Shown here in pieces: positions 51,568 through 60,797 of a stretch of 64,000 nucleotides of DNA. Every line of letters begins with the position of its first letter. Position 1 is the first letter of the stretch. The stretch lies in the NCBI RefSeq assembly GCF_002210095.1, contig NZ_AQQR01000007.1, positions 62,001 to 126,000 on the forward strand, read 5' to 3'. The position numbers and the translations under genes are program-made. The notes beneath the pieces were generated by a model. The model saw nothing but the letters and a program-made list of their open reading frames with translations, did not search any database and was not told where the DNA came from. The DNA is from Marinibacterium profundimaris. GTDB taxonomy: Bacteria > Pseudomonadota > Alphaproteobacteria > Rhodobacterales > Rhodobacteraceae.

Positions 51568-52224
51568 ATGGAACCGAAGCGCGCAGAGATCATCGCGGAA
51601 ACGCTCGAGGGCATGATCCTCGACGGCACCTTTGCCGATGGCGCGCGGCTGGACGAGGTGCAGCTTGCGGCCCGGTTCGAGGTGTCGCGCACGCCGATCC
51701 GCGAGGCCTTCCAAAGGCTCGCGCTTTCCGGTCTGGTCGAACAGATCCCGCGCCGCGGGGTCTTCGTGCGCCAGCCCGGCCCGGTCGAACTGATCGAGAT
51801 GTTCGAGGTCATGGCCGGGATGGAGGCGATCTGTGCCCGGCTCGCGGCCCGGCGGATCTCGGACATGGCGCTGGAGGAGATGCGCGCGGTGAACGCGGCC
51901 TGCCAGGAGGCTGTGCTGGCCGGGGATACCGACCTTTATTACCGCGAGAACGAGCGGTTTCATCACATGCTGTACCGGCAATCGGGCAACGGATTCCTCG
52001 AACAGGAATGCCTGCGCCTGCATCGGCGGCTCAAGCCGTTCCGCCGGTTGCAGCTGCGTCTGCGCGGGCGTCTGCGGCAATCCATGGCCGAGCACGAGGC
52101 CGTGGTCGATGCCCTCGCCGCGGGGGACGAGGACCGCGCCGCGGTCGCGATCCATGCCCATGTCGCCGTGCAGGGCGAGAAGTTCCATCATCTCATGGCC
52201 AGCCTGAAACCCGCCGCCGAGTAA
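51568..52224 (+). CDS. matR: GntR/FCD-family regulator, MatR-like
   Basis: 218 aa. The N-terminal winged helix has FEVSRTPIREAFQRLALSGLVEQIPRRGVFV, the standard GntR recognition region. The C-terminal FCD ligand domain (about residues 85-210) has ENERFHHMLYRQSGN and MAEHEAVVDALAAGDEDRA, which carry the metal/ligand-binding His and Asp positions. It should sense malonate or a derivative and control the divergent mat operon through the palindrome just upstream. The ATG at 51568 is preferred; the frame from 51448 adds 40 residues that read through the operator. Confidence 0.92.
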   Translation: MEPKRAEIIAETLEGMILDGTFADGARLDEVQLAARFEVSRTPIREAFQRLALSGLVEQIPRRGVFVRQPGPVELIEMFEVMAGMEAICARLAARRISDMALEEMRAVNAACQEAVLAGDTDLYYRENERFHHMLYRQSGNGFLEQECLRLHRRLKPFRRLQLRLRGRLRQSMAEHEAVVDALAAGDEDRAAVAIHAHVAVQGEKFHHLMASLKPAAE

Positions 52225-52330
52225 ACCGGGCCGCGGATCACGCTGACGCACCTCCGCCGCAGGGCGGCGGGCGGCCGGCCGTGGCGTGTCGGCGCGTTAC
52301 CGCACTTGACGACCCATGTCCGGATGCATC

Positions 52331-52363
52331 ATTCATATGTGAGGGAGACATTCATAGAAGAAT
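52331..52363. promoter_or_regulatory. Tandem ATTC-N6-GAAT operators before the CoA-transferase operon
   Basis: Two 14-base sites, ATTCATATGTGAGG at 52331-52344 and ATTCATAGAAGAAT at 52350-52363, start 19 bases apart. The second is symmetrical in its outer tetranucleotides. The same pair arrangement recurs at 55579/55598 and 56483/56502 around other genes of the sugar locus, with a single strong site at 56421. The regulator is probably the local IclR protein. Confidence 0.7.
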
Positions 52364-52415
52364 TATCATGAGCCAAATGGAGACGACCGCCGCGACGGAG
52401 CAGGGGGGAGAGCAG

Positions 52416-53570
52416 ATGGATACGGCACCCGAACGGCCGCTGGAGGGATTGCTGGTCGTTGACCTCAGCCAGTTCCTGTCGGGGCCGTATTGTTCGCTGC
52501 GCCTGTCCGACCTTGGCGCGCGGGTGATCAAGATCGAACGCGCGGGGCAGGGCGACCTGTCGCGCCAGCTGTACCTGTCCGACACCGAGCTGGGCGGGGA
52601 TTCGACGATCTTCCACGCCATCAACCGGGGCAAGGAAAGCCTCGCGCTGAACCTGAAGGATCCGGCCGACCTGGCGGCGCTGCGGATCTTGCTGGGCCAG
52701 GCGGATGTCATGATCCAGAACTTCCGGCCCGGCGTGGCCGAGCGGATCGGCCTGGGCTGGGAGGCGGTGCACGCGCTGAACCCCCGGCTCGTGATGGGCT
52801 CCGTCTCGGGCTACGGGACCGACGGGCCCTGGGTGGGCCTGCCGGGGCAGGACCTGCTGGCGCAGGCGCGCTCGGGCCTGATGTGGCTGACCGGAGACGC
52901 AGCGCAGGGGCCGGTGCCCATGGGGCTGGCCGTGGGCGACATGTTCGCCGGCGTGGCGCTGAGCCAGGGCATCCTTGCAGCGCTGGTCCGCCGGGGCATC
53001 GACGGCAAGGGCCGCCACGTGGAGACCAGCCTGCTCGAAGCGCTGGTCGACCTGCAGTTCGAGGTCCTGACCACCTGGCTGAACGACGGCCGGCGCCTGC
53101 CGACGCGGTCGCAGGCGAACTCCGCCCATGCCTATCTGGGCGCGCCCTACGGGGTCTATGCCGCCAGCGACGGTCACCTGGCCATCGCCATGACGCCGCT
53201 GGACAAGCTGGCAGAGCTGCTCGAGCTGCCGGGCCTCGCGGGCCTGCCCTCGGACGCGGCCTTCAGGCAGCGCGATGCGCTCAAGGCGATGGTGGCCGAG
53301 CGCGTCGCCCAGAAGACGGTCGCCGACTGGCTGGCCATCCTGCAGCCCGCCGACATCTGGTGCGCCGAGGTGCTGAACTGGGCCGACCTGGTCGAGGAGG
53401 CCGCGTTCCAGCGGCTGGACCTGTTGCAGACCGTCACCCGCGACGACGGCGTCTCGATCGAGACGACCTGCACGCCGATGACCTTCGACGGCATCCGCCC
53501 CAAGGGCCGGCTGGCCGCGCCCCGGGTGGGCGAACACAGCAACGCGATCCGCAAGGAGTTCGGCCTATGA
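52416..53570 (+). CDS. CaiB/BaiF family III CoA transferase
   Basis: 384 aa from the ATG at 52416, which has a very strong GGGGGGAG ribosome site; an in-frame ATG at 52368 would add 16 residues. PLEGLLVVDLSQFLSGPYCSLRLSD is the family opening. ARVIKIER follows, and MGLAVGDMFAGVALSQGI contains the Asp that forms the acyl-anhydride intermediate. These enzymes move CoA between carboxylic acids. It overlaps the next gene by ATGA and shares the tandem operator with the sugar locus, so it may activate a carboxylic intermediate of that pathway; the substrate is unknown. Confidence 0.88.
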   Translation: MDTAPERPLEGLLVVDLSQFLSGPYCSLRLSDLGARVIKIERAGQGDLSRQLYLSDTELGGDSTIFHAINRGKESLALNLKDPADLAALRILLGQADVMIQNFRPGVAERIGLGWEAVHALNPRLVMGSVSGYGTDGPWVGLPGQDLLAQARSGLMWLTGDAAQGPVPMGLAVGDMFAGVALSQGILAALVRRGIDGKGRHVETSLLEALVDLQFEVLTTWLNDGRRLPTRSQANSAHAYLGAPYGVYAASDGHLAIAMTPLDKLAELLELPGLAGLPSDAAFRQRDALKAMVAERVAQKTVADWLAILQPADIWCAEVLNWADLVEEAAFQRLDLLQTVTRDDGVSIETTCTPMTFDGIRPKGRLAAPRVGEHSNAIRKEFGL

Positions 53571-54667
53571 CCAAGCTGCGTGGCATGACCTGGGATCACC
53601 CCCGGGCGATAGATCCGCTTCTGGCGCTCTCGAAGGCGTGGAGGGACACCCACGGGGACGAGATCACCTGGGAAAAGCGGTCCCTGCAGGATTTCGAAAG
53701 CTACCCGGTCGAGGACCTCGCCCGGAACTTCGACTTGATCGTCATCGACCATCCCCACGTGGGCCAGGTCACGGGCGAGGGCTGCCTGCTGGCGCTGCCC
53801 GACGCGCCCGAGATCGCCGAGGGGTCGGTCGGCGGCTCCTTCGAAAGCTACACCTACGAGGGCAAACAATGGGCCTGGCCCATCGACGCGGCCGCGCAGG
53901 TCCAGGCGGTGCGGCCGGACCTGACCGGGCCGCTGACGTCGTGGGACGACGTGATGGACCTGGCGCGGCAGGGCAGGGTGGCGATCCCGCTCAGGCCTCC
54001 GCATTCGCTGATGAGTTTCTTCACCCTGACGGCAAATCTGGGCTTCCCCTGCCGCACCGGGAAGGGCGAGGTGTTCTGCGATCGCCGGGGCGCGGTTCGG
54101 GCGCTGGAGATGCTGAAAGAGCTGGCCGACCTGGTCGATCCGTGCTGTTTCGACCAGGATCCGATTGCCGTGCTTGACGAGATGACCAGCACGGACGCGA
54201 TCGCCTGCGCGCCGCTGATCTACGGATACATCTCTTATGCCATTCCCGGGATGCGGCCCAGCCGGGTGACGTTCCACGACATCGCCTCGACCGGGTCAGG
54301 TGTCGGTGGCAGCGCGCTGGGCGGCACGGGGATCGCCGTATCGGCCTTCTGCGAGGCGCCGGAGGCGGCCGTGGCCTTCGCCCGCCACATCGCCGGGCCG
54401 GAGGCGCAGGCGGGCCTTTACGTCAGTGCCGGTGGACAGGCCGGGCACCGGGCCGGCTGGACCGACAGGGCGGCGGATGACGCGGCCGGGGGCTTCTACT
54501 CGGGCACGCTGGCGACGCTGGACGGGGCCTGGATGCGGCCGCGCCACGATGGCTACATGCCGTTCCAGCAGGCCGCGGCCGAGCGGATCGGACAGTCGCT
54601 GAAGGACGGTCAGATCGAGGCGGCGCTGGACGACCTCGACCGGATGTTCACGGAAAGCTTCGGCTGA
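53567..54667 (+). CDS. Binding-protein (SBP) homologue without a signal peptide
   Basis: 366 aa. The fold pattern is that of sugar ABC solute-binding proteins: LRGMTWDHPRAIDPLLALSKAW, FDLIVIDHPHVGQV, KQWAWPIDAAAQVQAVRPD and PLTSWDDVMDLA. However, the protein begins MTKLRGMTWDHPR with no hydrophobic leader and no lipobox, so it should stay in the cytoplasm. It overlaps the CoA-transferase gene by ATGA, and a translation start further upstream would lie inside that gene. Possible roles are a cytoplasmic ligand sensor, a substrate-holding partner for the CoA transferase, or an enzyme-like derivative. The true function is not recognisable. Confidence 0.75.
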   Translation: MTKLRGMTWDHPRAIDPLLALSKAWRDTHGDEITWEKRSLQDFESYPVEDLARNFDLIVIDHPHVGQVTGEGCLLALPDAPEIAEGSVGGSFESYTYEGKQWAWPIDAAAQVQAVRPDLTGPLTSWDDVMDLARQGRVAIPLRPPHSLMSFFTLTANLGFPCRTGKGEVFCDRRGAVRALEMLKELADLVDPCCFDQDPIAVLDEMTSTDAIACAPLIYGYISYAIPGMRPSRVTFHDIASTGSGVGGSALGGTGIAVSAFCEAPEAAVAFARHIAGPEAQAGLYVSAGGQAGHRAGWTDRAADDAAGGFYSGTLATLDGAWMRPRHDGYMPFQQAAAERIGQSLKDGQIEAALDDLDRMFTESFG

Positions 54668-54710
54668 CGTGACGGGCAGCCGGGCGCGAAGCCGGGCTGC
54701 CCATTCCCTC

Positions 54711-55556
54711 TCAGACCTTCCAGATCTCTTCCGCCGTGCCCGAGAACAGGCGCGCGCGGTCGGCGGCGCTCCAGTCGGCGACCATGGCGCGGGTGGAGGC
54801 GACCCAGGTCGGCAGCCCGCCGCCCAGCGTGCAGACCGGCCAGTCGCCGCCCCAGCACAGCCGCTGCGGCCCGAAGCATTCGGTCACGTGGCCGACCCAG
54901 CGGGCGAGCCTGTCCAGCGTCCAGCCATCGCCGCCATAGGCCACCACGCCCGACACCTTGCACGAAACGTTGGGTCGCCGCGCGATCTCCTCGATGTTGC
55001 GCGCCCAGTCGTCCCACGCGTCGCCCGCGATGTCGGGCACACCGCAATGGTCGAGCACGAAGCGCACATCGGGCGTGGCATCGACCAACTCGATGGCCAG
55101 CGGCAACTGGCGCGCCAGCACGCAAAGATCGAAGGGCAGGTCCGGCCCCGCCATCCGCGCGACGTTCTCGCGGAAGAGCGCGCCCTGCGAGGTCTCGTCC
55201 GGCATCGTGTGCAACACCCGCCGGATCCCCTTGACCAGCGGCCGGTCGGCCAGGCGATCGAGGTAGGCGGGGAAGTCCCCGGCCTCGGGCCGGCCCGAGG
55301 CGATGATCCCCCGGATCGGAAAGACTTGGGAGGCGGCCAGCTCTTCGACCCAGGTGATCTCGTCCTCGATCCGTGGCTCGGCGACGTCGACTTCCATGAA
55401 GAGCGCAGAGCCGATGCCCAGCTGGCGGGCCTGGGTGGCGTAGGCCTCGAGCGGCCAGTCGTGCTGCAACGGCGGGGCATCTGCGAGCCAAGGGTAGTCA
55501 AGCCGGTCGCGGTCGACCAGGTGAAGATGGGTGTCGAGAATCGTGTCAGCCTGCAT
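54711..55556 (-). CDS. Amidohydrolase-2 family lactonase, L-fuconolactonase-like
   Basis: 281 aa. DTHLHLVDRDRLDYPWL at the N-terminus, LDHCGVPDIAGDAWDDWARN in the middle and RLCWGGDWPVCTLGG near the end are the metal-binding and catalytic motifs of amidohydrolase-2 lactonases such as L-fuconolactonase and pyrone-dicarboxylate lactonase. It would open a sugar lactone to the acid. The ATG at 55556 is preferred because GGAGG lies 5 bases ahead; 55580 lies before it. It sits between the binding-protein homologue and the IclR gene, on the minus strand, with a pair of regulon palindromes just upstream. Sugar identity is inferred. Confidence 0.85.
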   Translation of the reverse strand: MQADTILDTHLHLVDRDRLDYPWLADAPPLQHDWPLEAYATQARQLGIGSALFMEVDVAEPRIEDEITWVEELAASQVFPIRGIIASGRPEAGDFPAYLDRLADRPLVKGIRRVLHTMPDETSQGALFRENVARMAGPDLPFDLCVLARQLPLAIELVDATPDVRFVLDHCGVPDIAGDAWDDWARNIEEIARRPNVSCKVSGVVAYGGDGWTLDRLARWVGHVTECFGPQRLCWGGDWPVCTLGGGLPTWVASTRAMVADWSAADRARLFSGTAEEIWKV

Positions 55557-55578
55557 GGTGTCCTCCCCGGGCAATGTC

Positions 55579-55611
55579 ATTCACCCAAGAATGGATCATT
55601 CAGATGCGAAT
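55579..55611. promoter_or_regulatory. Tandem ATTC-N6-GAAT operators before the lactonase gene
   Basis: ATTCACCCAAGAAT at 55579-55592 and ATTCAGATGCGAAT at 55598-55611 are both fully symmetrical in their ATTC/GAAT ends and begin exactly 19 bases apart, the same spacing as at 52331/52350. They lie just upstream of the lactonase ATG (minus strand) and overlap the last codons of the IclR gene. Confidence 0.75.
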
Positions 55612-56426
55612 GTCTCCCCCTCGGGATCATTGCGCCCGATCAGGGCCGACAGCGCCCTTGTCGTTTCCAGCAGCGCCGGGGCCGCCTCTTCGATCGAGGG
55701 CGCGCCGGTGGTGTCGCGCAAGGGCAGGTAGGGGATGGTCACGGCGGCCACGACCTCTCCGTTCGGGGCCAGGACCGGGGCCGACAGGTTGGTCACGCCC
55801 ATGGTCTGGGCCGAGGGCATCGCCTCGTAGCCCTGGGCGCGGATCTTGGCGAACCGGGCCTCCAGCTCGGGCGGGATCTCGCGGGCGGGGGCGCCGGTGT
55901 CCTGGTTCTCGGCCACGATCTCGCGCCGGCGTTCGGGGGTGGCGAAGGCCAGCAGCACGTGGCCCGACCCGGTGTCGAACAGCCCGATGTGGCTGCCCAC
56001 CCTGATCGAGATGCCCCAGTAGCCCGGCGCCTCCTGCTGGGCGACGACCACCGGGTTGCCCCGGTCGAGCACGACAAGCTGGTTGGCCTGCCAGGTTTGC
56101 TTGGCCAGCGCCCGCAGCAGCGGCGTGGCCAGCGACGCCAGGCGGCGGATCGGCGTGTGCAGATGCGCCAGGCCGAACAGCTTCAGCGTCAGGGCATACC
56201 GGTCGCCCTCGACACGCGCGACGTAGCCCCGGCGCGCCAGGCGGTCCAGCATGCGGTAGAACTCGTTCGGGCTGCGGCCGAGCGCCTTGGCGATCTCGGC
56301 CTGGGTCAGCCCGCCATCGATGCCCGAGAGCAGTTCGAGTATGTCCAGGCCCTTGTCCAGCGCCGGAGCGCGGTAGCGGTCAGTGTCGTCGCTCAATGTC
56401 GTCTCTCCGTGAAGCTGGGAATTCAT
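55596..56426 (-). CDS. IclR-family transcription regulator
   Basis: 276 aa. The N-terminal winged helix is ALDKGLDILELLSG, LTQAEIAKALGRSPNEFYRMLDRLARRGYV. The C-terminal effector domain follows, with VGSHIGLFDTGSGHVLLAFATPE and QGYEAMPSAQTMGVTNLSAPVLAPNGEVVAAV. IclR proteins often bind paired palindromes and respond to pathway acids or sugars. It is surrounded by the lactonase and ABC transporter genes and by the ATTC-N6-GAAT sites, so it is the natural candidate regulator, including of itself. The ATG at 56426 lies inside one such site. A TTG at 56396, preceded by GGAGAG at 6 bases, is a strong alternative start giving 266 aa. Confidence 0.9.
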   Translation of the reverse strand: MNSQLHGETTLSDDTDRYRAPALDKGLDILELLSGIDGGLTQAEIAKALGRSPNEFYRMLDRLARRGYVARVEGDRYALTLKLFGLAHLHTPIRRLASLATPLLRALAKQTWQANQLVVLDRGNPVVVAQQEAPGYWGISIRVGSHIGLFDTGSGHVLLAFATPERRREIVAENQDTGAPAREIPPELEARFAKIRAQGYEAMPSAQTMGVTNLSAPVLAPNGEVVAAVTIPYLPLRDTTGAPSIEEAAPALLETTRALSALIGRNDPEGETFASE

Positions 56427-56453
56427 AAATGAATACTCTACTCATATCCAGCG
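56421..56453. promoter_or_regulatory. ATTC-N6-GAAT operator at the IclR start, with half-site
   Basis: ATTCATAAATGAAT at 56421-56434 is fully symmetrical in its ends and overlaps the annotated IclR start codon. Exactly 19 bases further, ACTCATAT from 56440 resembles a left half-site. It fits self-regulation, with RNA polymerase or ribosome access blocked on binding. Confidence 0.65.
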
Positions 56454-56482
56454 GAAATCCTTGACACCCGCCGCCGTCTGAG

Positions 56483-56515
56483 ATTTGCATATGAATAGAT
56501 TATCCATAAGTGAGG
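56483..56515. promoter_or_regulatory. Tandem operators before the ABC sugar transporter operon
   Basis: ATTTGCATATGAAT at 56483-56496 and ATCCATAAGTGAGG at 56502-56515 again start 19 bases apart, 40 bases or more upstream of the binding-protein ATG at 56556. The second resembles the GAGG-ended site at 52331. TTGACA at 56461-56466, with an AT-rich stretch about 17 bases later, could be part of the promoter. Confidence 0.65.
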
Positions 56516-56555
56516 ATCTAAGGAAGGACCTCACGGATGTTCAGGGAGGACAGAC

Positions 56556-57872
56556 ATGAGATATTCCACAACCACACTCTGTGCCGTCGTGGCGCTTGCC
56601 ACGGCCGCCCCGGTCGCCATGGCCCAGGAACTGCCCGGCAGCTTCGATGGCGTGACCATCGACGCCAAGCTGATCGGCGGCCAGCAATATGAAACGCTCT
56701 ATAGCCGGATCGCCGAATGGGAAGAGGCCACCGGCGCGACGGTCAACGTGATCTCGAAGAAGAACCACTTCGAGCTGGACCGCGAAATCAAGTCCGACAT
56801 CGCCACCGGCCAGCTGAGCTGGTGCGTGGGGTCGAACCATTCGTCCTTCGCGCCGCAGTATCCCGGCATCTATGCCGACCTGGCAACGCTGCTGCCCGAG
56901 GACGCGCTGGCCGATTTCGTCGATGCCAACATCCAGGCCGCCACGCTGGGCGGCAAGCTGGTGATGCTGCCGCGGGCGCAGTTCGACGTCTCGGCGCTGT
57001 ATTACCAGAAGGACCTGTACGAAGACGCCGACAACAAGTCGGCCTTCGAGGCCGAGTACGGCTATCCGCTCGCCGTTCCGGAAACCTGGGACCAGGTGGC
57101 CGACCAGGCGAAGTTCTTCGCCGACGCGCCCAACTTCTACGGCACGCAATACGCTGGCAAGGAAGAGGCCATCGCCGGCCGCTTCTACGAGCTGCTGGTG
57201 GCCAACGGCGGTGAATTCCTCAATGCCGAGGGCGAGCCCGCGTTCAATTCGGAAGCCGGTGTCGAGGCGCTGCAATGGTTCGTCGATCTCTACGACGCCA
57301 AGGCCGTTCCGGTCGGCGTGCCGAACTACCTGTGGGACGACCTGGGGCAGGGCTTTGCCTCGGGCACCGTCGCGCTGAACCTGGACTGGCCGGGCTGGGC
57401 GTCGTTCTTCAACGATCCCGACGCCAGCCGCGTGGCCGGCAACGTCGGCGTGGCTCCGCCGCCGAAGGGCTCGGGCGACAAGCGCACCGGCTGGTCGGGC
57501 TTCCACGGCTTCTCGGTGACCGAGGACTGCGCCAACCCGGAGGCGGCCGCGTCGCTGGTCTGGTTCCTGACCAACGAGGACAGCCAGAAGCTGGAAAGCG
57601 CCGCTGGTCCGTTGCCCACGCGCGACAGCGTCTGGACCTACGTGATCGAGGAAGCCAAGGGCGACGACTACCGGACCGAAGTGCTGGAAGCCTTCCAGGA
57701 AGCCGCCGCGACTGCCTTCCCGGTGCCGCAGACCCCGTCCTGGATCGAGATCACCAACGTTCTCTACCCTGAACTGCAGGCGGCCATCCTTGGCGACAAG
57801 ACCCCGCAAGAGGCGCTGGACGACGCGGCCAAGGAATCCACCTACATCCTGGAAGACGCGGGCGAGCTGTAA
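56556..57872 (+). CDS. ABC sugar transporter periplasmic binding protein
   Basis: 438 aa. A signal peptide covers about residues 1-23 (MRYSTTTLCAVVALATAAPVAMA). The mature protein has the cluster B sugar-binding layout: GGQQYETLYSRIAEWEEATGATVNV, ALYYQKDLYEDADNK, PETWDQVADQAKFFA and GGEFLNAEGEPAFNSEAGVEALQWFVDLY. It delivers a carbohydrate to the two permeases and ATPase downstream. The ligand is unknown; neighbours suggest a deoxy-sugar or its acid. A strong hairpin follows the stop codon, which commonly keeps binding-protein message more abundant than the permease message. Confidence 0.92.
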   Translation: MRYSTTTLCAVVALATAAPVAMAQELPGSFDGVTIDAKLIGGQQYETLYSRIAEWEEATGATVNVISKKNHFELDREIKSDIATGQLSWCVGSNHSSFAPQYPGIYADLATLLPEDALADFVDANIQAATLGGKLVMLPRAQFDVSALYYQKDLYEDADNKSAFEAEYGYPLAVPETWDQVADQAKFFADAPNFYGTQYAGKEEAIAGRFYELLVANGGEFLNAEGEPAFNSEAGVEALQWFVDLYDAKAVPVGVPNYLWDDLGQGFASGTVALNLDWPGWASFFNDPDASRVAGNVGVAPPPKGSGDKRTGWSGFHGFSVTEDCANPEAAASLVWFLTNEDSQKLESAAGPLPTRDSVWTYVIEEAKGDDYRTEVLEAFQEAAATAFPVPQTPSWIEITNVLYPELQAAILGDKTPQEALDDAAKESTYILEDAGEL

Positions 57873-57885
57873 GGCACGTCCGCCC

Positions 57886-57909
57886 GGGGGCCGCTCCCTC
57901 GCGGCCCCC
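57886..57909 (+). other. Intercistronic hairpin after the sugar-binding-protein gene
   Basis: GGGGGCCGC and GCGGCCCCC form a perfect 9-base stem with a 6-base loop (TCCCTC), 13 bases after the stop codon. No T tract follows, so partial attenuation or message stabilisation is more likely than full termination. The same arrangement appears after the malonate binding-protein gene. Confidence 0.7.
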
Positions 57910-57936
57910 GACCCAAATCACCCATTGGAGAAGTTC

Positions 57937-58833
57937 ATGAAGGCCTGGCGTCTGCCTCCGCCGGTGTTGCTGTTGTTGCCTGCCGTCATCGTGCTGGCCG
58001 CAATCGTGCTCCTGCCCCTGCTGCTGTCCCTCTATTCCAGCTTCACGCCGTTCCGGCTGACGCGGCCCGAGACCATTTACGACTGGGTCGGGTTCAGGAA
58101 CTACGAACGCATCTTCACCGATGCCGATTTCTGGATCGCCTTCGGGCGGACGGTGCTGCTGCTGACGGTGGCGCTGAACCTGGAAATGATCCTCGGCCTG
58201 GGCCTGGCCATGCTGGTCGAGCGGTTCACCCGCGGGCAGCGCATCCTGCGCACGATCCTGATGTTCCCTATGATGTTCTCGCCGATCCTGGTGGGCTTCC
58301 AGTTCAAGTTCATGTTCAACGACAACGTGGGCCTGGTGAACAACGCCCTGCAATCGCTGGGCCTGACCGACCAGGCCATCCCGTGGCTGATCGACGGCAC
58401 GCTGGCCTTCATCGCCATCTGCGTGGCCGAGGTCTGGTCTTCGACCTCCGTCTTCGCGATCTTCATCCTGGCCGGCCTCATGGCCATGCCCCGCGATCCG
58501 CTGGAGGCCGCCCGGGTCGATGGCTGCACCCCCTGGCAGACGTTCAGATACGTGACCTGGCCCTTCCTGATGCCGTTTGCCTTCATCGCCATGACGATCC
58601 GCTCGCTGGACGTGGCGCGGGCCTATGACATCATCAAGATCATGACCGACGGCGGGCCCGCGGGCCGGACCGAGGTGCTGTGGACGCTGATCGCGCGGAC
58701 CGCCTATTCGGACGCGCGCATGGGGATGGCCAACGCCATGGCCTATGTCGCGATCCTGCTGTCGATCGCCTTTACGGCATATTTCTTCTCACAGCTCGGC
58801 AAGGCCCGGGCCCAGGTCGCGGCGGATTGGTAA
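57937..58833 (+). CDS. ABC sugar transporter permease, MalF/UgpA type
   Basis: 298 aa with six hydrophobic segments, starting with VLLLLPAVIVLAAIVLLPLLLSLY. The EAA loop PRDPLEAARVDGCTPWQTFRYVTWPFLMPF, which contacts the ATPase, is present at about residues 187-216. It pairs with the next gene to form the membrane channel for sugar import. GGAG lies 6 bases before the ATG at 57937; the frame continuing further left is a shadow of the binding-protein gene. The stop and the next start share one base (TAATG). Confidence 0.93.
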   Translation: MKAWRLPPPVLLLLPAVIVLAAIVLLPLLLSLYSSFTPFRLTRPETIYDWVGFRNYERIFTDADFWIAFGRTVLLLTVALNLEMILGLGLAMLVERFTRGQRILRTILMFPMMFSPILVGFQFKFMFNDNVGLVNNALQSLGLTDQAIPWLIDGTLAFIAICVAEVWSSTSVFAIFILAGLMAMPRDPLEAARVDGCTPWQTFRYVTWPFLMPFAFIAMTIRSLDVARAYDIIKIMTDGGPAGRTEVLWTLIARTAYSDARMGMANAMAYVAILLSIAFTAYFFSQLGKARAQVAADW

Positions 58834-59699
58834 TGGACGAGAACGCAACAGCCCGCCTGAAAAAGACCGCCTCGAACTGGACGCTGAATGTCGCATTGTT
58901 CGTGGCCATGGCGATCATCTGCCTGCCCGGCCTCTGGATCGTGCTGAACTCGCTGCGGCCCACGGTCGAGATCATGGCCAAGCCGCCGATCTGGATCCCG
59001 CAGAGCCTGTCCTTCGATGCCTATGTCGCGATGTTCTCCGGCATCGGCGAGGGCGGCATCCCGGTCATCAGCTACTTCCGCAATTCGGTCATCATCGCGG
59101 TGACCTCGACGATCATCTCTCTCGCGATCGGCATGTCGGGCGGCTATGCCTTTGCGCGCTACCGGTTCAAGGGCAAGGGCGGCTGGTTCCTGGGCCTGAT
59201 GCTGACGCGTGCGGTGCCGGGCATCGCCCTGTCGCTGCCGCTGTTCTTCCTCTACGCGCGGGTCGGCCTGATCGATACCCATGCCGGCATGATCCTGGCC
59301 TATACCGCGCTGAACGTGCCCTTCACGATCTGGCTGATCGACGGCTTCTTCCGGCAGGTCCCGCGCGACCTGGCCGAGGCCGCCCAGATCGACGGCTGCA
59401 CCCGCTGGCAGGCCTTCTGGCAGGTCGAGTTCCCGCTCGCCCGCCCCGGCATCGCCAGCGCCGGCATCTTCGCCTTCCTCACCTCGTGGAACGAATTCGC
59501 CCTGGCGTCACAGCTCACCCGGTCCACCGACAGCAAGACGCTGCCCGTCGGCCTTCTCGACTACACGGCGGAGTTCACCATCGACTGGCGCGGCATGTGC
59601 GCGCTGGCGGTCGTGATGATCATTCCCGCGCTCATCCTCACCTACGCGGTGCAGAAACACCTCGTGTCCGGCCTGACCACCGGCGCGATCAAGGGGTAA
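58833..59699 (+). CDS. ABC sugar transporter permease, MalG/UgpE type
   Basis: 288 aa with six helices. The first is NVALFVAMAIICLPGLWIVL; the periplasmic loop contains FDAYVAMFSG. The EAA loop is PRDLAEAAQIDGCTRWQAFWQVEFPLARPG, and TSWNEFALASQLT is the typical final-helix region of MalG-type permeases. It forms a heterodimer with the preceding permease. It begins on the last base of the previous stop and ends 3 bases before the ATPase gene, so all are one unit. Confidence 0.93.
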   Translation: MDENATARLKKTASNWTLNVALFVAMAIICLPGLWIVLNSLRPTVEIMAKPPIWIPQSLSFDAYVAMFSGIGEGGIPVISYFRNSVIIAVTSTIISLAIGMSGGYAFARYRFKGKGGWFLGLMLTRAVPGIALSLPLFFLYARVGLIDTHAGMILAYTALNVPFTIWLIDGFFRQVPRDLAEAAQIDGCTRWQAFWQVEFPLARPGIASAGIFAFLTSWNEFALASQLTRSTDSKTLPVGLLDYTAEFTIDWRGMCALAVVMIIPALILTYAVQKHLVSGLTTGAIKG

Positions 59700-59702
59700 G
59701 AC

Positions 59703-60796
<1,094 letters not shown>

Positions 60797-60797
<1 letters not shown>

